From JAJDFU01 sp964595955 (GTDB taxonomy: Bacteria; Bacteroidota; Bacteroidia; Chitinophagales; Saprospiraceae), in the NCBI GenBank assembly GCA_964595955.1, contig CAZQSF010000098.1:1-13616 (forward strand): a stretch of DNA of 13,616 bases, read 5' to 3'. Positions 7,502 to 13,616 of this stretch are shown here, piece after piece. Both the position numbers and the translations under genes were made by a program. Below the pieces are notes generated by a model that worked only from the letters and a program-made list of their open reading frames with translations, was not told the DNA's origin and did not search any database. Numbering within the stretch: the stretch's first letter is position 1; every line of letters begins with the position of its first letter.

Positions 7502-8389
7502 CTATCCCGCTTTAACCGCTTTGATTAGGTAATATCGCCAAAAATCCGCTTTCAGGGCTTCGTACTGCGTGACGGCCCCCACTACATTGCCGTGCTGGGT
7601 ATCGGTGCGAATGCCGCTGTTGTTCAGGAAAATGGCGAGGCGATACAAGCGAGCGGACATGCGGTGAAGCCGCCGCAGCGAAGGCTCCACGTAGGTCGTC
7701 ACATCTCGCAGCGCCCAGCGGCTGAATCCGGCCCGCTGCATGTGGTGCACGTGCTCCTCCGGCGTATCGATATCCTCGATGGCCCATCCGCTGAGCCAGC
7801 GCCGAAGGGTATCCTCACCCCCGCCCGCCAGGGGGCGCTGCCGGCGCAGGTATTCGGCCATCACCAGCCGGCCGCCCGGCCGCAGCAGGCGAAATGCCTC
7901 GCGATAGAAGTCGTATTTCTGCGGCGCATGGCAAACGCTTTCGCAGGCCCAGACGACCTCAAAGCTTTCATCCGCAAAAGGCGTCTGCCGGTAATCGGCC
8001 CGCTCGAACGCCACCACATGATCCAGGCGACGGCGGGCGCTCAGCCTTCGGGCTTTGTCGACCTGGCTTTGCACCGGCGTGATCCCGGTCACCCGGGCCC
8101 CTCGTTGTTCCGCCATCCAGAAACTACTGCCCCCCACCCCGCAGCCGGCATCCAGCACGCGATCTCCCGAAGAGATCTCGCCGAGTTCGGCCAGTTTTTC
8201 GTTTAGCCGCAGCAGGGCCTGGGCGTGAGACAAGTCCGCCGGGTCGTGATAGCCGAAATGGATCGCCCGGTTGGTCCCGTTCAACCAAAGAACGCGGTAG
8301 TCCAGTACGGTCTGATCGTAGTACCGGATGATGTCGCCCAGGCTTTCGCCCTTACCGTTCGAGGAAATGGGCCCTTCCCTTGTATCCAT
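7502..8389 (-). CDS. Class I SAM-dependent methyltransferase (tocopherol/sarcosine-dimethylglycine methyltransferase-like)
   Basis: The 295-residue protein has a Rossmann methyltransferase core: motif I VLDAGCGVGG (78-87) binds S-adenosylmethionine, VTGITPVQSQVDKAR follows as the post-I segment, motif II is at FADESFEVVWACESVCHA (about 138-155), and the LLRPGGRLVMAEY strand (168-180) is motif III. The N-terminal YYDQT...W...HFGYHD pattern is typical of the gamma-tocopherol, sarcosine/dimethylglycine and related small-molecule methyltransferases. The substrate is therefore probably a small or lipid-like molecule rather than nucleic acid or protein; which one cannot be read from the sequence. 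It is the middle gene of the operon, 20 bases after the oxygenase stop and 2 bases before the cyclase start. A shared pathway with the oxygenase is an inference from that spacing. Confidence 0.88.
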   Translation of the reverse strand: MDTREGPISSNGKGESLGDIIRYYDQTVLDYRVLWLNGTNRAIHFGYHDPADLSHAQALLRLNEKLAELGEISSGDRVLDAGCGVGGSSFWMAEQRGARVTGITPVQSQVDKARRLSARRRLDHVVAFERADYRQTPFADESFEVVWACESVCHAPQKYDFYREAFRLLRPGGRLVMAEYLRRQRPLAGGGEDTLRRWLSGWAIEDIDTPEEHVHHMQRAGFSRWALRDVTTYVEPSLRRLHRMSARLYRLAIFLNNSGIRTDTQHGNVVGAVTQYEALKADFWRYYLIKAVKAG

Positions 8390-8409
8390 AGTCTTTCGTT
8401 TAGATGACT

Positions 8410-9579
8410 TCAGGCCCCGGAGGCTGCCCGTTCCAGCTCAAATTCAGCCCGCAGGCTGGCCGGTACCTGGAAGGTGACTTCTTTTCCGCCCCGCTTGCTG
8501 TTGTAGATCTGGTGCAGAAAGTGATTGGACAGACTACTCACCAGGCCGTTTTTTCCGTCGGTGATCCGGGCCAGAAAGCTGTAGACGTGCATGGCCACCT
8601 TCATCAGCCAGAGGAAAAAGGCATCCCCCCGGGTTTTGGGCAGTTTGAGATGCTCGGTGTACCATTGATCGTTGTGGATCATATACCGCATCAGGACCAA
8701 CACATGCGAGCGGAAAAAGCCGCTGTCGGTCACGTTCTGCAGAAAGCCGACCAGCGGCTGAATGAGTTCTGCGGTCGGATTGTCGCCTCCCGGAGGCTGG
8801 ACGAATAGTTGATCGTAGATCAGTTGCTGAACGTGCTCGGCCTCCGCCCGGGTCTCCGGCATCATTTTCGGCTCGACGCCCATTATGGTCCCAATCTGTT
8901 TCCAGGCGAAAAACCAGGCGTCTTCCTCTTCGGGGCTGAGGTGGATGTGCAGACGTTCCAGGCCGTTCAGCACTTCGATGGAAAAGGTCTGCAAGGTGGC
9001 CAGCAGGTCTTCCTGACTGATGGGTACCCCCCATTCGTCGTTCCACTTGGCGTGGCTTTCATGCTGGAGCAAATGGCGGATAGCTGCATGCATCAGCCGG
9101 ACTTTCTGGGCCGAGCGAATGCCGCGCATACCGGGCTTGTACCAGCCCTCGGCCATCACGTCAAACACGAACTGGGCCGTTTCGATGATCCGGCGCTCCG
9201 GAAAATCCACCAGGATCTTGGTATTCGTAAGCACATGGGCCGGTTTGTAGGCCATGTAGGTCACCGGCAGGGAGCGAAAAAGCAAGGCAAACACCACCAT
9301 CGGCCCGTATTCACGGAAGATCCCACTGGCAGTATCCAACCGGGCCCGGTCGGCTTCCGAGAGGTCCAAGCGGCCGGATTCTTCGAAAAAAGCGACCACT
9401 TCCGCAGGAAGACCGTCGGGGATCGCCTGATCGTTGGTGGCCAGCTCTCTCAGCAACTGGTGCAAGGTGCCGATATCGCGAGCGTGAACGATGGCGCCGG
9501 CCGCCTCATCGGCCAGCGGATCACCTCTGTGCCGCGATTTGGTCAGCTCTTCCGGGCTTACATGCTTGTGTGTATCCAT
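8410..9579 (-). CDS. MpaB / latex-clearing-protein-like haem oxygenase (DUF2236)
   Basis: The 389-residue protein matches the 'oxygenase MpaB family' (PF09995, DUF2236), which includes rubber oxygenase Lcp and fungal MpaB, b-type haem enzymes that cleave C=C bonds of isoprenoid chains. Seen: the RxxHxxxR motif at 161-168 (RLMHAAIR), whose His is the proximal haem ligand in Lcp. Also seen: a family-like stretch GVPISQEDLLATLQTFS followed by the acidic HLSPEEEDAWFFAWK. There is no signal peptide or Tat motif, unlike secreted Lcp, so it is expected to be cytoplasmic or peripherally membrane-bound. The start MDTHKH is the only reasonable one and gives the usual length. First gene of the minus-strand operon; its promoter should lie in 9580-9700. 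Substrate unknown: an isoprenoid or unsaturated lipid is an inference from the family only. Confidence 0.85.
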   Translation of the reverse strand: MDTHKHVSPEELTKSRHRGDPLADEAAGAIVHARDIGTLHQLLRELATNDQAIPDGLPAEVVAFFEESGRLDLSEADRARLDTASGIFREYGPMVVFALLFRSLPVTYMAYKPAHVLTNTKILVDFPERRIIETAQFVFDVMAEGWYKPGMRGIRSAQKVRLMHAAIRHLLQHESHAKWNDEWGVPISQEDLLATLQTFSIEVLNGLERLHIHLSPEEEDAWFFAWKQIGTIMGVEPKMMPETRAEAEHVQQLIYDQLFVQPPGGDNPTAELIQPLVGFLQNVTDSGFFRSHVLVLMRYMIHNDQWYTEHLKLPKTRGDAFFLWLMKVAMHVYSFLARITDGKNGLVSSLSNHFLHQIYNSKRGGKEVTFQVPASLRAEFELERAASGA

Positions 9580-9609
9580 CTTGTGTTTTCAATAAGTGTG
9601 AAATGAACG

Positions 9610-9631
9610 TTCCCGGCAACACTGCCCGGAA
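9610..9631. promoter_or_regulatory. Imperfect palindrome upstream of the oxygenase operon
   Basis: TTCCCGGCA and TGCCCGGAA flank a central ACAC; 8 of 9 positions are complementary. It sits 30 bases upstream of the oxygenase ATG, a usual place for a repressor site or a 5'-leader stem. No regulator gene is next to it, so the binding protein, if any, is unknown. Confidence 0.35.
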
Positions 9632-9783
9632 AGGGGGGCTGCTGCACTGCTCAGGCTACGAGAATCGGAAAGGGATTATCAGGATATTGGAAGCCCGGCC
9701 TATCAACCGCCAACGGCCGGATTCCGCCCTTAAAATAGGAAAAAGAAAACAAGAGTTGTGAATACCGAAATTTCACCCGATGA

Positions 9784-9818
9784 CTGGCCCTTTCGGCCAG
9801 CTCGCGGCCTGGCGAGCT
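9784..9818. repeat. Two adjoining hairpins in the divergent intergenic region
   Basis: CTGGCC-CTTTC-GGCCAG (9784-9800) is followed, overlapping by two bases, by AGCTCGC-GGCCTG-GCGAGCT (9799-9818). Both have perfect stems. They lie just upstream of the putative rightward promoter. A T-run occurs only about 10 bases after the second stem (9830-9836), too far for a standard terminator. Because the arms share two bases, the two stems compete at their junction. Role unknown: operator, insulator or a fragment of a repeat are all possible. Confidence 0.45.
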
Positions 9819-9825
9819 AGAGCGC

Positions 9826-9857
9826 TTGGTTTTTTTCGGGGAAAGGGCGTACCTTTT
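9826..9857 (+). promoter_or_regulatory. Putative Bacteroidota-type promoter for the SDR gene
   Basis: TTG at 9826-9828 and TACCTTTT at 9850-9857 are separated by 21 bases. This resembles the Bacteroidota sigma-A layout (-33 TTG, about 19-21 bases, -7 TAnnTTTG), with only the last base off. Transcription would start near 9863, leaving a leader of about 25 bases before the ATG at 9887. Confidence 0.45.
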
Positions 9858-9886
9858 CACTTTTGATCACCTAAGGCAAAAATACC

Positions 9887-10663
9887 ATGGCACAAGCATC
9901 CGGCAGCCCGTTCAGCCTGGACGGAAAAGTGGCCGTGCTCACCGGCGCCAGTAAAGGCATAGGCCTGGAAATGGCCCGCCTTCTGGCCGAACAGGGCGCC
10001 CAGGTCGTAATCAGCAGCCGAAAGCAAGAAGCGGTAGACCAAGTAGCCGAAACCTTTCGGCAAGACGGCCTGGAGGCCACCGGCATCGCCTGCCACGTGG
10101 GCGAGGAGGACCAACTGAAAGCCCTGGTGGATCAGACGGTAGACCGTTACGGCGGCATCGATATCCTGGTCAACAATGCGGCCACCAATCCCGTCTTCGG
10201 CCCTTTGCTTCAGGCCGACGGAGCTCTTTTCGAAAAGATCATGGCGGTCAATGTGAAGGGTCCCATGCTGCTGTCCAACCTCGTGCAGCCTCTCATGGCC
10301 GGGCGAGGCGGCGGCTCTGTCATTCACATCAGCTCGGTCGAAGGCATCAAACCCAGCTTCGGCCTGGGCGTGTACAGCGTGAGCAAGGCCGCGCTCATCA
10401 GCCTCACCCAGGCCCAGGCCCGCGAGTGGGGCGGCGCCGGCATCCGGGTGAATGTCATCTGCCCGGGCCTGGTAAAGACCAAGTTCAGCGCCGCCCTCTG
10501 GCAAAACGAGGCCATCCTCAAACAGATCGAGCAGAACCTGCCCCTTGGCCGAATGGCCATGCCGGGTGAAATGGCCGGCCTGGCGCTTTTCCTGGCTTCC
10601 GAGGCCTCCAGCTATTGCACGGGAAGTATTTTCACCGCCGACGGCGGGCATTTGATCGCATAA
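9887..10663 (+). CDS. Classical short-chain dehydrogenase/reductase (SDR)
   Basis: The 258-residue enzyme is a NAD(P)-dependent oxidoreductase of the classical SDR/FabG-DHRS4 type, interconverting an alcohol and a ketone. The cofactor loop TGASKGIG is at 19-26, NNAA at 96-99, and the catalytic tetrad is Asn122, Ser150 (HISS), Tyr163 and Lys167 (YSVSK). Arg45 just after the second strand suggests NADP(H) preference, which is a prediction. The C-terminal LFLASEASSYCTGSIFTADGG is the usual SDR ending. The ATG is 11 bases before the end of a weakly A-rich leader. Its stop is followed 11 bases later by the acyl-CoA dehydrogenase start, so the two are probably one operon and may act on successive acyl or hydroxyacyl intermediates. 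The exact substrate cannot be read. Confidence 0.92.
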   Translation: MAQASGSPFSLDGKVAVLTGASKGIGLEMARLLAEQGAQVVISSRKQEAVDQVAETFRQDGLEATGIACHVGEEDQLKALVDQTVDRYGGIDILVNNAATNPVFGPLLQADGALFEKIMAVNVKGPMLLSNLVQPLMAGRGGGSVIHISSVEGIKPSFGLGVYSVSKAALISLTQAQAREWGGAGIRVNVICPGLVKTKFSAALWQNEAILKQIEQNLPLGRMAMPGEMAGLALFLASEASSYCTGSIFTADGGHLIA

Positions 10664-10674
10664 TTGCTTTACCT

Positions 10675-11874
10675 ATGGACACCCTACGCGAAACCCCACC
10701 CCTGGACACGACCTTGACGGAGATCCGGCACTTTGTGGACGACCGCCTGCTGCCCCTGGAAGACCGGACCCGCGGCTGGAGCTGGAACCGCATCGAGCCC
10801 CTGCTGCAGGAACTGCGGGAGGAGGTCAGAGCCCGGGGCTGGTGGCTGCCGCAGATTGCTGCGGAGCAGGGCGGCATGGGCCTCAGCCTGGAGGACTTCG
10901 GCCGGGTGAGCGAACTGCTGGGGCGCAGCCCGTTCGGCCATTTTGCCTTCAACTGCCAGGCCCCCGATGCCGGCAATATGGAGATTCTCATCGAGCACGG
11001 CACGCCCGAGCAAAAAGAGCGCTTCCTCAAGCCCCTGCTGGCCGGGCGCATTCGCTCCTGCTTTGCCATGACGGAGCCGGAGAACGCCGGCTCTAACCCC
11101 GTTCGCCTGAGCACGACGGCCGTGCGCGAAGGCGACGAATACGTCATCAACGGCCACAAATGGTTCACCACCGGCGCCGACGGAGCGGCTTTCGCCATCG
11201 TCATGGCGATCACCCAGCCGGATGCCGAAAGCCCCTACCTGCGGGCCAGCCAACTCATTGTACCTGCGGATACGCCAGGCTATGAACTGGTGCGCAACGT
11301 GCCCATCATGGGCGAGGAGGGCGAAGGCTACGCCAGCCACGGCGAAGTGCGCTTCACGAACGTGCATGTACCGGCCGATCACCTGCTGGGCGCCGACGGA
11401 GCCGGCTTCGCCATCGCCCAGCAGCGGCTGGGGCCGGGCCGCATCCACCACTGCATGCGCTGGATCGGCATCTGCGAGCGCGCCTTCGATCTCATGTGCC
11501 GGCGCGCCCTCAGCCGAGAACTGACCCCCGGAAAGCCACTGGCCCGCAAGCAGACCATACAGAACTGGATCGCCGAGAGCCGGGCCGAGATCAACGCCAG
11601 CCGCCTGCTGGTGCTGGATACCGCCCGCAAGATCGACCGCGAGGGCGACTACGCCGCCCGCCAGGAGGTGTCGCTCATCAAGTTCTACGTGGCCGGCGTG
11701 CTGCAGCGCGTGCTCGACCGCGCCATACAAGTGCACGGCGCCCTGGGCATCACCGAAGATACCGTGCTCAGCTACTGGTACCGCCACGAGCGGGGTGCCC
11801 GCATCTACGACGGGGCTGACGAAGTGCACAAAAGCCGCCTGGCCAGGCTGGTGCTCAAGCAATATGAAGGGTAA
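10675..11874 (+). CDS. Acyl-CoA dehydrogenase, ACAD10/11-like subgroup
   Basis: The 399-residue flavoenzyme should oxidise an acyl-CoA to the trans-2-enoyl-CoA and pass electrons to ETF. It has the helical N-domain, the FAD/substrate strand AMTEPENAGSN (131-141), the NGHKWFTTGADG segment (159-170), and a C-terminal helical domain ending YDGADEVHKSR. Most family members have the catalytic Glu in a YEG-type loop here; this protein has Asp379, followed by the ADEVH signature seen in ACAD10/11-like enzymes (ADGPDEVH). I chose the ATG at 10675 (MDTLRETPPL); a longer frame from 10615 would overlap the SDR gene and add an unfamily-like basic tail. It lies 11 bases after the SDR stop. The usual ACAD11 partner, an aminoglycoside-phosphotransferase-like kinase, is not in the window. 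Confidence 0.9.
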   Translation: MDTLRETPPLDTTLTEIRHFVDDRLLPLEDRTRGWSWNRIEPLLQELREEVRARGWWLPQIAAEQGGMGLSLEDFGRVSELLGRSPFGHFAFNCQAPDAGNMEILIEHGTPEQKERFLKPLLAGRIRSCFAMTEPENAGSNPVRLSTTAVREGDEYVINGHKWFTTGADGAAFAIVMAITQPDAESPYLRASQLIVPADTPGYELVRNVPIMGEEGEGYASHGEVRFTNVHVPADHLLGADGAGFAIAQQRLGPGRIHHCMRWIGICERAFDLMCRRALSRELTPGKPLARKQTIQNWIAESRAEINASRLLVLDTARKIDREGDYAARQEVSLIKFYVAGVLQRVLDRAIQVHGALGITEDTVLSYWYRHERGARIYDGADEVHKSRLARLVLKQYEG

Positions 11875-11876
11875 TA

Positions 11877-11936
11877 CCGGGTTTTAGGGTTGCCGGGGCA
11901 CGCAGGTGTTGCGAAACCCGGGTACCCGGCAAGCCT
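11877..11936 (+). promoter_or_regulatory. Structured leader between the acyl-CoA dehydrogenase and GH3 genes (possible pseudoknot)
   Basis: Two perfect 8-bp complementarities interlock. CCGGGTTT (11877-11884) pairs with AAACCCGG (11914-11921), and TTGCCGGG (11890-11897) pairs with CCCGGCAA (11925-11932). The second helix extends by AGG/CCT (11886-11888 with 11934-11936) across one G·G mismatch. The order A-B-A'-B' is that of an H-type pseudoknot, or the helices may alternate. CCGGGTACCCGG (11918-11929) is also a 12-bp palindrome. No T-run follows, so it is not a simple terminator. It ends 29 bases before the GH3 ATG and could influence its translation or protect mRNA; that role is inference. 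Confidence 0.4.
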
Positions 11937-11965
11937 GAAACGCGCAAACATGAAAACCCTGAATA

Positions 11966-13492
11966 ATGGCCATACTCGGACGCCTGATCAAGACCGCCAT
12001 CGACCTGGGCAGCAGTATACGCGAACGGGATCGATCGCCCCTGGAGCTGCAGCAGGACAGCCTGCGCGGCCTCCTGGAAGAGGCCGCCACGACGGCTTTC
12101 GGGCTTTACTACCACTTCGAGCGAATGCTGGAGTCGGACGATCTGCAGATCGCCTTTTCCGAAACCGTACCCCTGCACGATTACGACGCCCTTTACGAAC
12201 GCTGGTGGCACCGCCAGGAAGAGGCCCCCGACATCACCTGGCCCGGCTATCCGCCCTATTTCGCCCGCACCTCCGGCACCACGGGCGTCAACAAATACAT
12301 CCCCGTCACGGAATCCATGCTGCGCTCCATCCGCCGGGTGGGTATCGATCAGGCCGTTGCCCTGTCCAAGTTCGAGCTGCCGCCGGCGTTTTTCGAGAAA
12401 GACATCCTCATGCTGGGCAGCTCGGCCCGGCTGAATGCTTTCGGGCAAGGCGCCCTGGAGGGCGAGATCAGCGGCATCAACGCCCAGAACATGCCAGCCT
12501 GGTTCAACACCTACTACAAACCCGGCAAGGAGATCGCCGAGATCGATAGCTGGGATGAGCGCTTGCAGGCCATCGTGCAGGCCGCCCCCCAATGGGACGT
12601 CAGTGCCCTGGCCGGCATCCCCTCCTGGATCCAGGCTATGCTCAAGGCCATCCAGGCCCACTACCGCCTGGATACCATCCACGACATTTGGCCCAGCCTG
12701 CGGGTGTACGTCAGCGGCGGGGTGGCTTTCGAGCCCTTCCGGTCCAGCCTCAACAAGCTCATGGCAAAGCCGCTCCTCTACCTCGACACTTACCTGGCCT
12801 CCGAGGGCTTCTTCGCCTATACCGCCCGGCCGGAAACCCTCGATATGCGGCTGGCCCTGGAGCACGGCATCTACTACGAATTCATCCCCTTTGACGAACG
12901 CGGCTTCGACGGGCAGGGCAATCTGCTGGACGAGCCGGAGGTGCTGCACATCGCCCAGGTGGAGGAAGGGCAGGAATACGCCCTGGTGGTGAGCACCTGC
13001 GCGGGCGCCTGGCGCTACCTCATCGGCGACACGGTCACCTTTACCGACCTGCGCCGCTCCGAGCTGGTCATCTCCGGGCGCACGAAGTATTTCCTCAACG
13101 TGGCCGGCTCCCAACTGTCGGAAGAGAAGATCAACCGCGGCATCCGCCACCTGGCCGATGAGACCGGCCTGGCCATCAACGAATACGCCGTAGCCGCCCT
13201 CAAGGACGAAGAAAACGACAGCTTCTACCACCAGTGGGTGCTGGGCGTGGATGCCCTCAACGGCCACGATCCCGAGCAGCTGGCCCGGCAGCTCGATCAC
13301 TACCTGAAGGAACTCAACCAAAACTACGAGGTGGCCCGCACCAAAGCCCTCAGCGGCGTGCACCTGCAATTGCAACCTGCAGACCGCCTCTACGACTGGC
13401 TGGAACGCAAAAAGAAAAAAGGGGGCCAGATCAAGCTGCCCAAAGTAATGAAGGAAGAGGATATGCGGGATCTGCTGGCGTTTTTGGAATGA
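11966..13492 (+). CDS. GH3-family acyl-acid adenylating enzyme
   Basis: The 508-residue protein belongs to the GH3 family (PF03321), ANL-superfamily enzymes that activate a carboxylic acid with ATP and, in plants, join it to an amino acid (JAR1, GH3 auxin-conjugating enzymes). Seen: phosphate-loop motif SGTTG (103-107), the YLASEG motif (276-281), WRYLIGDT (349-356, the third ANL motif), then a smaller C-terminal domain from about residue 380. Length and motif order are normal for bacterial GH3 proteins, whose substrates are unknown. The start MAILGRLIK at 11966 is typical; a longer in-frame start is not apparent. It is the third gene of the cluster, 91 bases after the acyl-CoA dehydrogenase, and could supply or divert an activated acyl group. 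An earlier dedicated promoter is possible given the gap. Confidence 0.93.
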   Translation: MAILGRLIKTAIDLGSSIRERDRSPLELQQDSLRGLLEEAATTAFGLYYHFERMLESDDLQIAFSETVPLHDYDALYERWWHRQEEAPDITWPGYPPYFARTSGTTGVNKYIPVTESMLRSIRRVGIDQAVALSKFELPPAFFEKDILMLGSSARLNAFGQGALEGEISGINAQNMPAWFNTYYKPGKEIAEIDSWDERLQAIVQAAPQWDVSALAGIPSWIQAMLKAIQAHYRLDTIHDIWPSLRVYVSGGVAFEPFRSSLNKLMAKPLLYLDTYLASEGFFAYTARPETLDMRLALEHGIYYEFIPFDERGFDGQGNLLDEPEVLHIAQVEEGQEYALVVSTCAGAWRYLIGDTVTFTDLRRSELVISGRTKYFLNVAGSQLSEEKINRGIRHLADETGLAINEYAVAALKDEENDSFYHQWVLGVDALNGHDPEQLARQLDHYLKELNQNYEVARTKALSGVHLQLQPADRLYDWLERKKKKGGQIKLPKVMKEEDMRDLLAFLE

Positions 13493-13495
13493 AAA

Positions 13496-13532
13496 CCAGA
13501 CTTTTGAAGTTTTTAAAACTTCAAAAGTCTGG
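13496..13532. terminator. 37-bp near-perfect palindrome after the GH3 gene
   Basis: Two 18-base arms, the first beginning CCAGACTTTTG and the second ending CAAAAGTCTGG, are exact reverse complements around a single central T (13514). It begins 3 bases after the GH3 stop. It would make a very stable hairpin on either strand and may end transcription. However, the plus strand is followed by AATAAAA rather than a T-run, whereas the minus strand is followed by TTTT. The long perfect arms also suggest a copy of an intergenic palindromic repeat family. Confidence 0.6.
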
Positions 13533-13535
13533 AAT

Positions 13536-13562
13536 AAAAAAAATCAACCCCGCTGCGCGGGG
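13536..13562 (-). terminator. Rho-independent terminator on the minus strand
   Basis: CCCCGC (13548-13553), loop TGC and GCGGGG (13557-13562) form a 6-bp GC stem. Read on the minus strand it is followed by TTGA and then eight T (13543-13536), a good terminator layout. This implies a leftward gene arriving from beyond the right edge, convergent with GH3. The remaining bases 13563-13616 show nothing else recognisable. Confidence 0.6.
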
Positions 13563-13616
13563 CTAGAAACAAAATGCGAAAATAGTCAAATCGAAAAATA
13601 ATCAATCCTGGAGGCA

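Larger units (their letters stand above)
9580..9886. other. Divergent intergenic region between the oxygenase operon and the SDR gene
   Basis: These 307 bases hold no convincing gene: two short reading frames cross them in opposite directions, but neither has family-like composition. They contain several inverted repeats: 9610-9631; CCGGCC/GGCCGG at 9695-9700 and 9715-9720; and a tandem pair at 9784-9818. There is also a plausible promoter for the rightward gene at 9826-9857. I found no good TAnnTTTG promoter for the leftward operon; the weak candidates have wrong spacing. Confidence 0.6.

Noticed and set aside
9570..9860. Two short frames (63 and 69 codons) in the divergent intergenic region
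   Set aside because: Low-complexity basic translations, no family resemblance, overlapping each other on opposite strands and overlapping the promoter and hairpins.
10684..11862. Long open frame (392 codons) antisense to the acyl-CoA dehydrogenase
   Set aside because: The opposite strand encodes a complete flavoenzyme with conserved motifs; the antisense frame shows no recognisable motif.
11855..13375. Long open frame (506 codons) antisense to GH3
   Set aside because: Its composition (runs of Gly, Val, His, Gln; no domain) is that of a shadow of a GC-rich gene, while the plus strand has full GH3 motifs.
1..13616. CRISPR arrays, toxin-antitoxin, phage or defence genes
   Set aside because: No regularly spaced repeats and no such protein families were seen; apart from the intron edge there is no mobile-element gene in the window.

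Overview
The window looks like a moderately GC-rich member of the Bacteroidota, possibly Saprospiraceae-like. The reasons are Bacteroidota-style protein families (short Dps with an LHxxFExxY helix, a bacterial GH3 protein, a kinase-like/ATPase/GAF/cyclase giant), starts without clear Shine-Dalgarno sequences, and one good TTG...TAnnTTT-type promoter. The taxonomic call is an inference and is not tested by any marker gene here.

Left edge (1-1111, minus strand). A dps gene ends in a strong Rho-independent hairpin. Directly after the U-rich tail of that hairpin begins a sequence with the hallmarks of the 5' end of a group IIC self-splicing intron, which runs out of the window to the left. Upstream of dps is a perfect 10+10 bp inverted repeat, then a small two-helix membrane protein of unknown function.

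1296-2294 (plus strand). Two small exported proteins: one with a cleavable signal peptide and no recognised family, and one YbaY/YscW-like putative lipoprotein.

2310-9579 (minus strand). A tight three-gene operon, in transcription order: a MpaB/latex-clearing-type (DUF2236) haem oxygenase, a class I SAM-dependent methyltransferase, and a 1729-residue signalling protein. The last has the order kinase-like domain, STAND/AAA ATPase, helical-repeat region, GAF, coiled coil, class III adenylate cyclase. The kinase-like domain has lost both catalytic aspartates (HKN for HRD, NFG for DFG) while the cyclase keeps all key residues. It therefore reads as a pseudokinase sensor or regulator controlling cAMP synthesis. 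This operon is the most unusual system in the window.

9580-9886. A divergent intergenic region with several inverted repeats and a plausible promoter firing rightward.

9887-13492 (plus strand). A lipid or acyl-metabolism cluster: a classical short-chain dehydrogenase, an acyl-CoA dehydrogenase of the ACAD10/11-like subgroup (Asp where most family members have the catalytic Glu), and a GH3-family adenylating enzyme preceded by a leader able to fold into a hairpin/pseudoknot. The cluster ends with a 37-bp near-perfect palindrome and a second hairpin that has its T-run on the minus strand. The last 54 bases show nothing recognisable.
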